This document shows positions 8,546-17,206 of a DNA stretch of 64,000 bases, piece by piece. The stretch covers positions 1 to 64,000 of the forward strand of contig JAGXSZ010000023.1 in the NCBI GenBank assembly GCA_018333515.1. The letters run 5' to 3'. The notes under the pieces were generated by a model. The model was not told where the DNA came from. It made no database searches and saw nothing but the letters and a program-made list of their open reading frames with translations. The translations under genes were made by a program, and so were the position numbers. The DNA comes from Actinomycetota bacterium (lineage in GTDB: Bacteria > Actinomycetota > Aquicultoria > Aquicultorales > Aquicultoraceae). Within the stretch, counting starts at the first letter, position 1. Each line of letters begins with the position of its first letter.

Positions 8546-9673
8546 TTATTCGAGTGAAGCCGCTATCTCTTGTGCGGCCGCTAAATCGAGTTGTCCGCTT
8601 ATCCCGTATATCACGCCGTCATCCTGCCATACGAGCGCGCTGGCACCTGTGGCATGCTCCCTTGGAGGTGTGATAAAGACACCCTCGGCATCGCCGACTT
8701 TGACCTCTTTGGCGCTGCCGTCGATGTTCGGGATGATGAGGGTGTTTCGCCAATCCTTGACCGCCTCGAGCTGCCTCCTGATATTCTCCGGAAGTACCGG
8801 CAGGCTCAAGAGCACGTCACGCACGGCGTCGGCGTCGACTCCGGCCGGCAGGACAAACTCGGGGCTTCTCGCTTGGCCGATTATGACCATACCGCCATCG
8901 TCTTTCGGGTAGTTGGCCATGACGACTGTGGGCATCTTAGCGGTGAACTTCTTACCATCGATCGCTTTCGGCAGAAGCTCGGTCGCGCCGAACGACTTGA
9001 AGACCTCGTTCGCCCTGTCCACATCGAGCGTGAAGCTGGTCGTAAAACCCTTCTGCACGTTGTAGCTCGGCTCACTATAGCCGGTGAGACCTTGCGGTAA
9101 CCTCAGGTCAAAATCGACCGCCTCTTTCGCGGCACTCGCCGTGACCTGCTCCGGCGCTGTGAAGCCGCTCGACTCTATCTTACCGAGGTTCTCGATATCT
9201 ACCTTGCCGCCGCCCTTCTCACCCAGTTTTTGCAGCGCGTTCATATCCTCGGGTGAGATAGTGACGACCTCCACATTTTGCACCCTGAATATGTTCAATA
9301 AATCCGCGGCCAATCCCCTGACCGGGGTAAAGCTCAGCGCCGTCGCCAGCACCGCCACCGCGGCCAGCGGCACCAACGCCGTTTTTGGTCTGCCTTGCAA
9401 CATTTCAAATACTCCTCTCCTTCTCAGCGGCGCCTTGATTCGCTCATCATGAGTCAAGCGCATCCATGCCGCTTCGGTCGATACGGTTTTGCTGTGAATT
9501 TGCTTCGAAAGTGGTCTCAGCCGGGCCTGTGCCGCTTCGCTAGCATCCCGCAGCAGCGCCAGCCTGGCCTTGCAAGCCTCGCACGTCTCGACGTGCGCCT
9601 CTATCTCCCAGCGCCTGCGCCCCGGGAGTTCTCTATCGATATAAGCTTGGAGCGTGCCTTCGTCATAACACAT
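8546..9673 (-). CDS. Membrane-anchored anti-sigma factor with zinc-finger domain
   Basis: A 375-residue protein with an N-terminal anti-sigma zinc finger (H at about residue 27 with CEACKA, the HxxxCxxC motif). One membrane helix follows at about 110-130 (LVPLAAVAVLATALSF), then a 240-residue extracytoplasmic domain rich in beta-structure-like sequence. The finger should hold the ECF sigma factor encoded upstream until an envelope signal releases it. The start is ATG at 9673, one base after the sigma stop codon and behind AAAGGAAGAG; longer starts would overlap the sigma gene. The outer domain is of a type seen in DUF4367-like anti-sigma proteins; its ligand is unknown. Confidence 0.88.
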   Translation of the reverse strand: MCYDEGTLQAYIDRELPGRRRWEIEAHVETCEACKARLALLRDASEAAQARLRPLSKQIHSKTVSTEAAWMRLTHDERIKAPLRRRGVFEMLQGRPKTALVPLAAVAVLATALSFTPVRGLAADLLNIFRVQNVEVVTISPEDMNALQKLGEKGGGKVDIENLGKIESSGFTAPEQVTASAAKEAVDFDLRLPQGLTGYSEPSYNVQKGFTTSFTLDVDRANEVFKSFGATELLPKAIDGKKFTAKMPTVVMANYPKDDGGMVIIGQARSPEFVLPAGVDADAVRDVLLSLPVLPENIRRQLEAVKDWRNTLIIPNIDGSAKEVKVGDAEGVFITPPREHATGASALVWQDDGVIYGISGQLDLAAAQEIAASLE

Positions 9674-9674
9674 C

Positions 9675-10190
9675 CTAGCTCTTCCTTTCATACGCCCTCT
9701 GAAACCTCTCAAGCGCCCGCGCGAGCGCTTTGCCGACGCTCGTCCTCTTCACGCCGGTCATCTCCGATATCTCCTCGTAGCTAAACCCGTAGAACTTGAG
9801 GACTATCAAGACGCGGTCCCGGTAATCCAGTCGGCGGAGCACTTCGCGCACCTCTTCAGCCTCGCCCATGCGGGAAAATTCGTCCGCATATGTCTCCGTC
9901 GCGAGCGTATCGGCCGTCTCGCGGCGCTTGCGGCTCTTCTCTCCTCGCAAATAGTTATAACCAAGATTGGTCGAGACTTTGATGAGCCAGCCCGAGAGAT
10001 TGGTAAACTCCTTCGGGGGCCGCTCGTATAGCCGTATAAAGGTCTCCTGCGCTATGTCCTCGGCCGCCGCCTGCTCGCCCAGTATCAGGATGAGATGTCG
10101 AAGGACCATCGGATAGTTCGCTTCGAAGAGTTCCCTGAAAGCGAAGTCATCCGGCGCGACCGTTCTTTCCAGCCTCTGTCTCAACGCCAC
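9675..10190 (-). CDS. ECF (sigma-70 family, group 4) sigma factor
   Basis: A 171-residue ECF sigma factor. Region 2 spans about residues 20-85 (FEANYPMVLRHL, AEDIAQETFIRLY, GWLIKVSTNLGYNYLR). Region 4 spans about 115-165, with the helix-turn-helix FSYEEISEMTGVKRTSVGKALARA. The start is GTG at 10190, seven bases after GGGAGG; the frame stays open further upstream but without ribosome site. It heads an operon with its anti-sigma factor and an ABC transporter, which are probably under its own control. The promoter it reads was not identified. Confidence 0.92.
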   Translation of the reverse strand: MALRQRLERTVAPDDFAFRELFEANYPMVLRHLILILGEQAAAEDIAQETFIRLYERPPKEFTNLSGWLIKVSTNLGYNYLRGEKSRKRRETADTLATETYADEFSRMGEAEEVREVLRRLDYRDRVLIVLKFYGFSYEEISEMTGVKRTSVGKALARALERFQRAYERKS

Positions 10191-10345
10191 TCGTAGGCCT
10201 CCCGTTTTCGCCTTTATTTGCGCCTTTATCTCTATAACACCGCACATGCCCGGGATGTGACATTAATCGAGTTGGGTAATGGGTTTTCGGGGCGTGGCTC
10301 ACGGGCGTGGTAAGTGCTGACCCTTCCGCTCTTTAATGACGCGCT

Positions 10346-10672
10346 TTATCGCGCATTATTGCTTTCTTGACGGCGTTGCCGCTCTTCCTGCTGTTGTTGT
10401 TGCCGCCGCCGATATTGTTCGGTCGCGGATTGAATGGCGCGGTCGTATGCCCAAATGGTCAGCCCGATAAGCGGCGCCGCGAGCATCAAAGTAGCGCCAA
10501 AGAGCGCGATAAATCCCGAGGGGGATGCGGTGAGCGCGGCGATAACCCCTTTGTCCGAAGTGAACACCCCCGCCAAGAGCCCAAAGAGGACCAGAATCGC
10601 CAACCCCAAGAAAAGCGCTCCCAAGAACACTACTAAGCCGGTCTTCGCCGGAGATGATTTTCCAGGAAACAT
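10346..10672 (-). CDS. Small two-helix membrane protein, unknown function
   Basis: A 108-residue protein with two clear membrane helices (about residues 12-36 and 52-76) and a charged, glutamine- and arginine-rich cytoplasmic tail. I do not recognise a family. The start ATG at 10672 follows GGTGG. It lies just upstream of the ECF sigma operon in the same direction, 155 bases away, and might be a membrane accessory to it, but this is only proximity. Confidence 0.6.
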   Translation of the reverse strand: MFPGKSSPAKTGLVVFLGALFLGLAILVLFGLLAGVFTSDKGVIAALTASPSGFIALFGATLMLAAPLIGLTIWAYDRAIQSATEQYRRRQQQQQEERQRRQESNNAR

Positions 10673-10907
10673 TGCCGACCACCTTTCCGCACTTCACACG
10701 AGTGCACGGTACTTCATGATCGTTAAGATTGCCGTCTTCTATACGTATGTCTTGAAAATGGAGACGGCTGAAAACAATCCACAATTAGATAATACCCCAT
10801 CGGCGAATAATCTCTTACGAAGCATGTTGCGGCCTTTTCGCAATGGCATCTGCTCGATACGGATACGGGTGGGGATTACCAAACCGTAACATCCGTAACA
10901 ACGTCCC

Positions 10908-12035
10908 CTAGTACAGCTCAAATTTTAGGAGGCGCGATTCGATGGGGCCGTTATACAGGACGAAGCGTCGCGAAGTCTTCAAACCGATTCGCTTGGCGAG
11001 ATCGAGGTTGCCGGTAAAGACATAACCGGTATAACCGCCGCACCGCTGCTTGAAGACGTCGCCTATTTGCTTGTATAGCGGTGCGAGTTCTTCCTTGTCA
11101 CCAAGGCGCTCGCCATATGGCGGGTTGACTATGATGACGCCGGGCCCCGGGGGCGGTGTAAAATCAGAGATGTCCTTAACGCCCAAGGTTATAATTTCGT
11201 CCAGCCCCGCCGCGCGGATGTTCGCAGCGGCGGCCTTGACGGCCTTGCTGGAGGCATCATAGCCGGCAATGACTACATCTAACTTGCTCTTTCTCAACGC
11301 GCGGGCCTCGTCGGTAAGGCGAGCCCAGAGCGCCTTATCGAAATTGAGCCACCGCTCAAAGCCGAAACTCTCCCGTATAAGGCCGGGCGCGATGTTGGCG
11401 GCCTTGAGCGCAGCCTCGATGATGATGGTTCCCGAGCCGCACATCGGGTCGATGAAGGGCGTTGTCCCATCCCATTCCGTAAGCTCTACGAGAGCCGCCG
11501 CCAGGGTCTCTTTGAGCGGCGCCTCCACCTGAGCGCGCCGGTACCCCCGCCTGTGGAGGCTCTCACCGGACGTGTCGAGGCTGAGCGTGCAACGGTTGCG
11601 ATGAATGTGAACATTGACGCGCAGGTCGGGGTCGTTCGGATTGACATCCGGGCGCGAGCCCAGCTTAGTGCGCAAATGGTCGACGATCGCGTCTTTCGTC
11701 TTTAAAGCGGCGTACTTGGAGTGCGTGATGTGCGAGTCACGGACATTGGCATCGACGGCGAGAGTCATCGACGGCGTAAGGTAGCGCGGCCAATCGAGCT
11801 TGCGCACCCGGCTATACAAATCCTGCTCGGAAAAGCAGTCGAACTCTTTGAGCGGCATGAGTACGCGGTTTGCCGTGCGCAACCACAGATTGGCGCGGTA
11901 TGCCGCTTCCATGGTTCCCGTAAACGCGACCCCGCCGGTCCGCTCGCCGGCTACCGCAAGCCCAAGCGATTCGATTTCGCGCGCCAGCACGGCCTCGATA
12001 CCTTTAGCGCACGTAGCAAAATATGTTTCTCCCAT
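10908..12035 (-). CDS. THUMP-domain 23S rRNA (guanine-N2)-methyltransferase, RlmL/YpsC type
   Basis: About 375 residues. An N-terminal THUMP RNA-binding domain (about 40-155) is followed by a class I methyltransferase domain. The motif DPMCGSGTIIIEAAL binds S-adenosylmethionine, and the catalytic motif IIVNPPYGERLG is the NPPY box of N-methyltransferases. Members modify 23S rRNA guanine 2445; that specificity is family knowledge. I chose the ATG at 12035 because the family begins with a sequence like ETYFATCAKG; a longer start at 12068 has no ribosome site. Confidence 0.88.
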   Translation of the reverse strand: MGETYFATCAKGIEAVLAREIESLGLAVAGERTGGVAFTGTMEAAYRANLWLRTANRVLMPLKEFDCFSEQDLYSRVRKLDWPRYLTPSMTLAVDANVRDSHITHSKYAALKTKDAIVDHLRTKLGSRPDVNPNDPDLRVNVHIHRNRCTLSLDTSGESLHRRGYRRAQVEAPLKETLAAALVELTEWDGTTPFIDPMCGSGTIIIEAALKAANIAPGLIRESFGFERWLNFDKALWARLTDEARALRKSKLDVVIAGYDASSKAVKAAAANIRAAGLDEIITLGVKDISDFTPPPGPGVIIVNPPYGERLGDKEELAPLYKQIGDVFKQRCGGYTGYVFTGNLDLAKRIGLKTSRRFVLYNGPIESRLLKFELY

Positions 12036-12082
12036 ATCAGCACTATAGCGCAAATCCGCTGTGCGCATAAGTGTTTGTACCG

Positions 12083-12124
12083 AAAAACAATAGGCGTGAC
12101 TATTTGCGTCCCGCCTATTGTTTT
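12083..12124 (-). terminator. Intrinsic terminator after the GYD gene
   Basis: AAAACAATAGGC (12084-12095) and GCCTATTGTTTT (12113-12124) form a 12-pair stem. On the minus strand it ends in a run of five T, 68 bases after the GYD gene stop. The stem is nearly symmetric, so it might also work on the other strand, but no plus-strand gene runs into it. Confidence 0.8.
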
Positions 12125-12191
12125 ATACGGCTGTCTTTTGAACTCTCATCGCTCATTACCCGGTTGCGTCTTGATTCAGCGGATATTCTGC

Positions 12192-12491
12192 TTATGACCC
12201 CATGTTTTTGAGGTCCTCGATGATCTTGTCTATTTCGATAGCCGGCATCGTCATCGTCCGTATCGTACCGCGCGAGCCAAGCTCGATGGCCATCTTTACC
12301 ATAGTGTCGTTGTCGGGCGCCTCCACTAGATTTACAAAATCATACGGCCCCATCACCATATACTGTGTGAGAATCTTGACACCGAACTTCTGGGTAACCT
12401 CATCGTTTACTTCCTTGATGCGTTCCGGCTTGTCCCGCAAGGTCTCCATCCCGTCATCTGTCAGATTGGTTAGCATGATGAACAACGCCAT
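12192..12491 (-). CDS. GYD-domain protein
   Basis: A 99-residue complete GYD-domain protein. The family name motif is seen as the variant MGPYDFVNLVEAPD (about residues 47-60), followed by the conserved ELGSRGTIRTMTMPAIE. The fold is a small ferredoxin-like dimeric barrel; no activity is established for the family. The gene is monocistronic with its own terminator at 12083-12124, and a good ribosome site (GGGAGATG) precedes the ATG. Confidence 0.9.
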   Translation of the reverse strand: MALFIMLTNLTDDGMETLRDKPERIKEVNDEVTQKFGVKILTQYMVMGPYDFVNLVEAPDNDTMVKMAIELGSRGTIRTMTMPAIEIDKIIEDLKNMGS

Positions 12492-12651
12492 ACTTCATCT
12501 CCCCTTTCGATTCCACCTGGTTTACACTGTCTCCACCAGCCGCTTACGCGCAGCGCTTATGGCATGGACGCCGGTACGCCAAGCGTAACATCGCTCCTGT
12601 TGCCTATGTACCCAATTCGGGCCTTAAATATAGAGGGTATGTTTCCGAACC

Positions 12652-14283
12652 CTACCCCAGAATCGCCTTCAAGTCCTCATCAGGCGTGCTGATAGGCTTG
12701 ATGTCGAAGTTCTTGACCAGGACATCGAGGACGTTAGGTGTGATAAACGCGGGCAGTGAAGGCCCGAGGCGGATATCTTTGATGCCGAGATGCAAGAGCG
12801 AGAGCAATATCGCTACCGCCTTCTGCTCGTACCACGAGAGTACCATGGAGAGCGGCAACTCGTTGACGCCGACGCCGAACGCGTCGGCGAGCGCGCCCGC
12901 TATCTGGATGGCCGAGTACGCGTCGTTGCACTGCCCCACATCGAGGAGCCTCGGAATACCGCCGATGTCGCCTAAGTCCTTATCGAAGAAGCGGAACTTG
13001 CCGCAGGCGAGCGTCAACACTACGCAATCATCCGGAACTTTCTCGACGAACTCGGTGTAGTAGCTGCGGCCCGGTTTGGCCCCGTCGCAGCCGCCCACCA
13101 GGAAGAAGTGACGGATATCCTTGTTCTTGACCGCCTCGATGACTTGTCCCGCGACACCGAGGACCGCGTTTCTGGCGAAGCCGACCATGACCTCTTTGCC
13201 CGCTGTGTCCTCGGCAAAGCCCGGCATGGCAAGCGCCTTTTCGATGGCCGGCGTGTAGTCGCCGTCGGCGATGTGGCGCGCGCCCGGCCAACCGACCGGC
13301 CCGGTCGTGTAGATGTTATCGAGATAAGTTTCGCGCGGCTTCTGGATGCAGTTGGTCGTCATCACTATAGCGCCGGGAAACTCCGGGAACTCTTTCTGCT
13401 GGTTCTGCCAGGCAGTGCCATAGTGACCGTAGAAGTGCGCGTATTTCTTGAGTTCCGGATAGCCGTGGGTCGGCAGCATCTCACCGTGGGTGTAGACGTT
13501 GATGCCCTTGCCCTCGGTCTGCTTTAAAATATCGTCCAGGTCTTTGAGGTCGTGCCCGCTGACTAAAATAGCTTTGCCGGCTTTGGCGCCGAGCGGAACC
13601 TTCGTCGGGACCGGATGGCCGTAGGTCTCGGTGTTGGCCTTATCGAGCAATCCCATAGTCGTCAGGTTGACCTCGCCGCACTTGAGCGTCGTGCCTATCC
13701 AGTCTTCGAGCGAACCCTCGTTCTTGGCGATTTTCGCGAGCGCGTCATGGATGTACTCATATATAGAGTCATCCTCCTCGCCGAGCACCTCGGCATGGTA
13801 AGCGTAGGCCGCGACCCCGCGAGCGCCGAAGCGGACGATATCCTGGAGCGACTGGATGTCCGGGTTAATCGCGGGGTCGGGGACGACCTCCATGACCGCC
13901 TCTCCCTGTTTAATGAGACCTTCCAGGTCCGCCGCCGGCGTAAAATTCGCGCAGTCCTGCGCGAAATCGACGTTGCCGCCCGCTTCTTTTACCTTGGCTT
14001 TAAGGCCGTCGCGCAGCTCGACCGCCCGGTTGATGAAGCCTACAAAATCATCTGCATCGAAATTTACATTGGTTAGTGTGGCAAAAAGCCCCCACGTGGT
14101 GAAGCGGTTGGTATCCTGGTCGTCTACGCCGACCTTGCGTCCCTCGACCGCGTAGAGCGCGGTTCCCTTGAGCGCGTGCGTCAAAAGGTCTTGGAGCGCC
14201 GCTACCTCGGGCTGCTTCCCGCATACGCCCAGTTTGGTACAACCGGTTCCTTTTGACGTCTGCTCACATTGATAACAAAACAT
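12652..14283 (-). CDS. hcp: Hybrid cluster protein (hydroxylamine reductase)
   Basis: A 543-residue class I hybrid cluster protein. The N-terminal iron-sulfur ligands are CYQCEQ followed by C and GVCG in the first 25 residues. Hybrid-cluster ligand regions follow: THGEMLPTHGYPELKKY, NCIQKP, GGCDGAKPGRSYY and the ACGKFRFF segment. Family members reduce hydroxylamine or act as nitric oxide reductases under anaerobic nitrosative stress. Start chosen at the second ATG (14283), six bases after AAGGAGG. It follows a ferredoxin gene that probably supplies electrons, and both sit downstream of a CRP/FNR-type palindrome. Confidence 0.96.
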   Translation of the reverse strand: MFCYQCEQTSKGTGCTKLGVCGKQPEVAALQDLLTHALKGTALYAVEGRKVGVDDQDTNRFTTWGLFATLTNVNFDADDFVGFINRAVELRDGLKAKVKEAGGNVDFAQDCANFTPAADLEGLIKQGEAVMEVVPDPAINPDIQSLQDIVRFGARGVAAYAYHAEVLGEEDDSIYEYIHDALAKIAKNEGSLEDWIGTTLKCGEVNLTTMGLLDKANTETYGHPVPTKVPLGAKAGKAILVSGHDLKDLDDILKQTEGKGINVYTHGEMLPTHGYPELKKYAHFYGHYGTAWQNQQKEFPEFPGAIVMTTNCIQKPRETYLDNIYTTGPVGWPGARHIADGDYTPAIEKALAMPGFAEDTAGKEVMVGFARNAVLGVAGQVIEAVKNKDIRHFFLVGGCDGAKPGRSYYTEFVEKVPDDCVVLTLACGKFRFFDKDLGDIGGIPRLLDVGQCNDAYSAIQIAGALADAFGVGVNELPLSMVLSWYEQKAVAILLSLLHLGIKDIRLGPSLPAFITPNVLDVLVKNFDIKPISTPDEDLKAILG

Positions 14284-14369
14284 AGCCATCCTCCTTGAGT
14301 CACTTGGTCTTTGTCTTAATATGTCTTAAAACTTCGGTCTAGCCGAAACATGTTGCTTGCGCGGGTCTC

Positions 14370-14480
14370 GGCTCGCTCGCCGTAGCTTTAACGCATTGTT
14401 TGCGCGAATAGACGGCTCGCTCGCCGTAGCTTTGCCCGCGCATAGCTTTGTCGACGCCGGGCGGCAAATCCGCCCGCCCT
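14370..14480. repeat. Short direct repeat and GC hairpin between ferredoxin and hcp
   Basis: The 18-base unit GCTCGCTCGCCGTAGCTT occurs twice about 42 bases apart near 14370 and 14412. It is followed by the hairpin GGGCGG-CAAAT-CCGCCC near 14460. No T-run follows the hairpin on either strand, so it is not a standard terminator; it may limit read-through or stabilise the upstream message. Confidence 0.5.
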
Positions 14481-14485
14481 AGTCT

Positions 14486-14869
14486 TTACCCGTGAATAAG
14501 GGGCGGTAAGCATTTGACGCAAACCCACACGCTTTGGCCTTGGTGTCTCGTCGGCAGAAGCGGGCGCTCGGTATCGGCCACGTTGCACCAGTTGCAATGC
14601 TGGGTGACCGGGTCGACTTTGGCGGCGGCGGTGTGCTCGTGGACGGCTTCTTCGCTGAACGCCTCGGTCTCGCGCTCGACGATGGTGAGCGCACCCTCCG
14701 GGCACGTGCCGATGCAGAAGCCGGCGCCGTCGCAAAGCTCATCGCTTATCACCTTGGCCTTGCCGTCCACTATCGCGATAGCGCCTTCCGCGCACGGACT
14801 GACACAGTCGCCGCAGCCGGTGCACAACTCCTCGTCTATCTCGATTATCTTTCTAAGTACCTTCGCCAT
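14486..14869 (-). CDS. 4Fe-4S ferredoxin-type protein with extra C-terminal cysteines
   Basis: A 127-residue protein. The N-terminal half carries one standard [4Fe-4S] motif, CTGCGDCVSPC (about residues 16-26), and a second, altered one, CDGAGFCIGTC (about 46-56), in which one ligand is displaced by alanine. The C-terminal third adds HCNWCN and CVKCLP, a CxxC pair that looks like a zinc or rubredoxin-type site. Proteins of this layout accompany hcp in anaerobes and are likely its electron donor. The start has a strong AGGAGGGG site. The gene is first in the hcp operon. Confidence 0.9.
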   Translation of the reverse strand: MAKVLRKIIEIDEELCTGCGDCVSPCAEGAIAIVDGKAKVISDELCDGAGFCIGTCPEGALTIVERETEAFSEEAVHEHTAAAKVDPVTQHCNWCNVADTERPLLPTRHQGQSVWVCVKCLPPLIHG

Positions 14870-14939
14870 CGTTATCCCCTCCTTCCGTAATAACGTATAC
14901 TTTCCGGTTCTTATGATAAACCTTATTAAAACAGTAAAC

Positions 14940-14955
14940 TTTGACCTAAGTCAAA
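14940..14955 (-). promoter_or_regulatory. CRP/FNR-family operator, candidate HcpR site
   Basis: TTTGAC-CTAA-GTCAAA is a perfect dyad with a four-base centre, 71 bases ahead of the ferredoxin start codon. The TTGAC-N4-GTCAA form is the half-site pattern of CRP/FNR-type regulators. Nitrosative-stress regulators of the HcpR type act on hcp genes in other anaerobes through such sites. No regulator gene of this type is in the window. Confidence 0.7.
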
Positions 14956-15071
14956 GCTCGAGAATGTTTTCGTCTTTTTTTGTGGAGCCTATTTAGAAAA
15001 CGGCGGAAGCATAAGTGACACGCTAACTACGGCGCAATTTGTTGCTTTGGTGGCGCCGTCATCACTTTAAC

Positions 15072-15521
15072 TCAGGGGCTGAGAGCTAATTCTTTGAGCT
15101 GGACAAGTTGTGGAATAGTTTTTACCTTACGGTAAAATTTTGAATCCGCGGTCACGCAGATGCATCCCAGAAGTTGTGCTAGCGCCAGGTAGGATGTGTC
15201 ATAAACAGTAACGTCATGATTGCGTGCGATTCTAAGTGTTTCGACCATCAACGTGTTGCTCGGCGGATACGCGTCAAGGTTCATCTTCATGAGGCTAGTG
15301 GATGCGTCAACAAGGTCGTCCGCAGTAAAGTCGGCGTTATACCTCAGCGCGTTAGCCAACTCATAAAAGAAGAGGTCGGGAACGGCAAGTATGCTCAGCT
15401 TATTAAGGTGCAGCTCTTGAAGCCGGAGTGCCGCTTCAATATCATCCTCATGCATCTGCGTAAACCATTTTACACCGACCGATGCATCGATAACGTATCT
15501 CTTTTGCGCCTGTTCTTGCAA
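15072..15521 (-). CDS. PIN-domain toxin (VapC-like endoribonuclease)
   Basis: A PIN-domain protein of about 149 residues. Acidic metal ligands of the fold are visible: YVIDAS near the N-terminus, a central FFYELAN (glutamate), then VTVYDTSYLALA and CVTADSKFYRK near the C-terminus. VapC-type toxins cut tRNA or rRNA; the target here is unknown. I place the start at TTG 15521, one base after the antitoxin stop and behind GGAGG. An upstream alternative (15563) would read inside the antitoxin gene. Confidence 0.88.
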   Translation of the reverse strand: MQEQAQKRYVIDASVGVKWFTQMHEDDIEAALRLQELHLNKLSILAVPDLFFYELANALRYNADFTADDLVDASTSLMKMNLDAYPPSNTLMVETLRIARNHDVTVYDTSYLALAQLLGCICVTADSKFYRKVKTIPQLVQLKELALSP

Positions 15522-15522
15522 C

Positions 15523-15780
15523 TTAGCGTACCTCCCGCCACTTGCGAACCTCAGCAACACCATCCCAATGACCCGCTTTTTTCCGGAGATTTGCCTGCAC
15601 CCGCATCGCTTCTCTGATGTCGCGCGCTCTCCCCCGGTCTTCTCGTTCTCTCTTTTCTATCTCCCAGTATTCCTGGACCGCCTTCCTGAAAAACTCGCTG
15701 CGTGTCACATGTTCATCTCTCGCTGATTTATCTATTTTTCTCAACAGTTCCTCGGGAAGCGTGATATTGATCTTGGGCAT
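15523..15780 (-). CDS. Ribbon-helix-helix antitoxin
   Basis: An 85-residue CopG/RHH-type antitoxin. The N-terminal DNA-binding strand and helices are seen in KINITLPEELLRKIDK and TRSEFFRKAVQEYW. The remaining 35 residues are charged and should wrap the PIN toxin encoded next. Antitoxin-first order with coupling to the toxin start is typical of vapBC loci. An inverted repeat at 15823-15858 upstream is a likely operator for autoregulation. Confidence 0.9.
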   Translation of the reverse strand: MPKINITLPEELLRKIDKSARDEHVTRSEFFRKAVQEYWEIEKREREDRGRARDIREAMRVQANLRKKAGHWDGVAEVRKWREVR

Positions 15781-15822
15781 CTGAACCCTCCTTATACGCC
15801 TTTCAGCTTAACATCGGCACAT

Positions 15823-15858
15823 CTATACCTACCATTATACCTCTTAGGGTGGGTATAG
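15823..15858. promoter_or_regulatory. Inverted-repeat operator upstream of the RHH antitoxin
   Basis: CTATACCTACC (15823-15833) and GGTGGGTATAG (15848-15858) are inverted copies matching at 10 of 11 positions, with a further TATACC between them. The spacing and the position 43 bases ahead of the antitoxin start fit a site bound cooperatively by RHH dimers. Confidence 0.55.
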
Positions 15859-15979
15859 TTAAACCTAATCCGGCTTTTTGATGCGCCGATAAATGCAGGC
15901 AATTATGGTTGATGGGCGCGCTTTATTGCTTCGAACAAGTCGTCTGAGATGTTTTTGGAGTAGCTGGGTCCCATCGGGT

Positions 15980-16951
15980 TTACGTCGTAGTAGTAAAAAG
16001 CTCGATGAGTTCGTTGATTTCTTCATGCTTGACCAGGGCAGCTATCCACTGCGGCGGAATGCTGTCGAAACCGTAGTAAAGACCCGCGAGGCCTCCGGCG
16101 ACAATCCCGGTCGTGTCGGTGTCGCCTCCAAGATTGACGGCTTTGAGCACCACCTCTTCGAGGCTGTTGGAGTTGAGGAAAGACCATATCCCCGCCTCAA
16201 GCGTATGGATGACGTAGCCGCCCGATTTAATCTCCGCTTCATCGAGCCGGGCAAGCTCGCCGCCGAGCACTCGCTCGAAGTGCGGCAGCTCTGACGCGTA
16301 GGCGCCGGATTGGTAGTGGATTCCAGCTTCTTTAATGGCGTAATCGTAGGCCTCGCCGGGCGCGAAACCCTTTAGCAAAGTAGAAACCATGAGACAATAG
16401 AGCCCGCAGGCGATTTGCGACCTGGGGTGGCGGTGGGTTATGGATGACGCTAGATGCGCGTAATGGAGTAGCTCAGCATCGGGTGCGTCTGCATACCGCA
16501 GCGCAACCGGAAGGATACGCATGAGCGCCCCGTTGCCGTTACTGAGCTCGTCGGTGCCTCCGGCCTCGCCGGCAGCGGTGCCGTTCATTATGTTCGATAG
16601 CGCCGCCTGTGTTTGCCGGCCAATCCCGAAGGCCTTGCCCTCCGGCGTCCAATATCCTTCAGCTAACCACCTTACAAAGAGTGCTCCCATGTGCTCAGGT
16701 TTGAAACCATTGAGCAGTGCTTCCAGGGTGCAGAGCATCAGCGAGCTATCATCAGACCACGTGCCCGGGAGTTGGTCGTGCGTGCCAAAGCCCACCATAT
16801 CAACTATCGGGTTCTGTCTGAGATATTCCCTCGATTTGAACTCGACCGGCACACCCAGCGCGTCACCGACGATAGCGCCAAAGAGGGCGCCTCGTATTTT
16901 GTCTTTTGGGTAGTTGCCGGGAGGATGGTCTGTAGGGTTGCTTTTATTCAT
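15980..16951 (-). CDS. ADP-ribosylglycohydrolase family protein
   Basis: A 323-residue ADP-ribosylglycohydrolase (DraG/ARH fold), complete. The binuclear metal site is visible at GALFGAIVGDALGVPVEF (start of fold), TWSDDSSLML (about residue 65) and VNLGGDTDTTGIVAGGLAGLYYG near the C-terminus. It should remove ADP-ribose from protein, nucleic acid or a small molecule in the cytoplasm. No ADP-ribosyltransferase is seen nearby, so the substrate is open. The neighbours are toxin-antitoxin and phage-type genes, which makes a defence or conflict role possible but unproven. Confidence 0.93.
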   Translation of the reverse strand: MNKSNPTDHPPGNYPKDKIRGALFGAIVGDALGVPVEFKSREYLRQNPIVDMVGFGTHDQLPGTWSDDSSLMLCTLEALLNGFKPEHMGALFVRWLAEGYWTPEGKAFGIGRQTQAALSNIMNGTAAGEAGGTDELSNGNGALMRILPVALRYADAPDAELLHYAHLASSITHRHPRSQIACGLYCLMVSTLLKGFAPGEAYDYAIKEAGIHYQSGAYASELPHFERVLGGELARLDEAEIKSGGYVIHTLEAGIWSFLNSNSLEEVVLKAVNLGGDTDTTGIVAGGLAGLYYGFDSIPPQWIAALVKHEEINELIELFTTTT

Positions 16952-17001
16952 CGGATAATCAACCTTTTAAGCATACGAGATGCTTTGCTAGCATTGCTTG
17001 C

Positions 17002-17199
17002 TCAACCGATTGGTCGAACCCAATCTTGATACGAGGCAATCACGCCACAGCGCTTCTTCATCATCATCGCATAACACGGATAAGTACAACCGTGAGTACA
17101 CCCTTCCGCGTGGTTCAACGCGTAGTCAGCGTATTCGACACCACTCTTATAGAGAAGTGTTTTCCTTGTTATCTTATGTAAAGCAATGCGCTGCACCAT
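17002..17199 (-). pseudogene. N-terminal fragment of a SPL-type radical SAM protein
   Basis: A 65-residue remnant. It has the radical SAM cluster motif CTHGCTYPCYA (about residues 34-44), typical of a spore photoproduct lyase-like family. The protein stops after QDWVRPIG, before the rest of the barrel, and no continuation in another frame is visible before the next gene at 16951. It begins immediately after the BRO-type gene. Confidence 0.65.
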
Positions 17200-17206
17200 A
17201 TTATTC

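Noticed and set aside
15523-15563. Longer start of the PIN toxin at 15563
   Set aside because: It would lie inside the antitoxin gene, while TTG at 15521 has a GGAGG site and follows the antitoxin stop.
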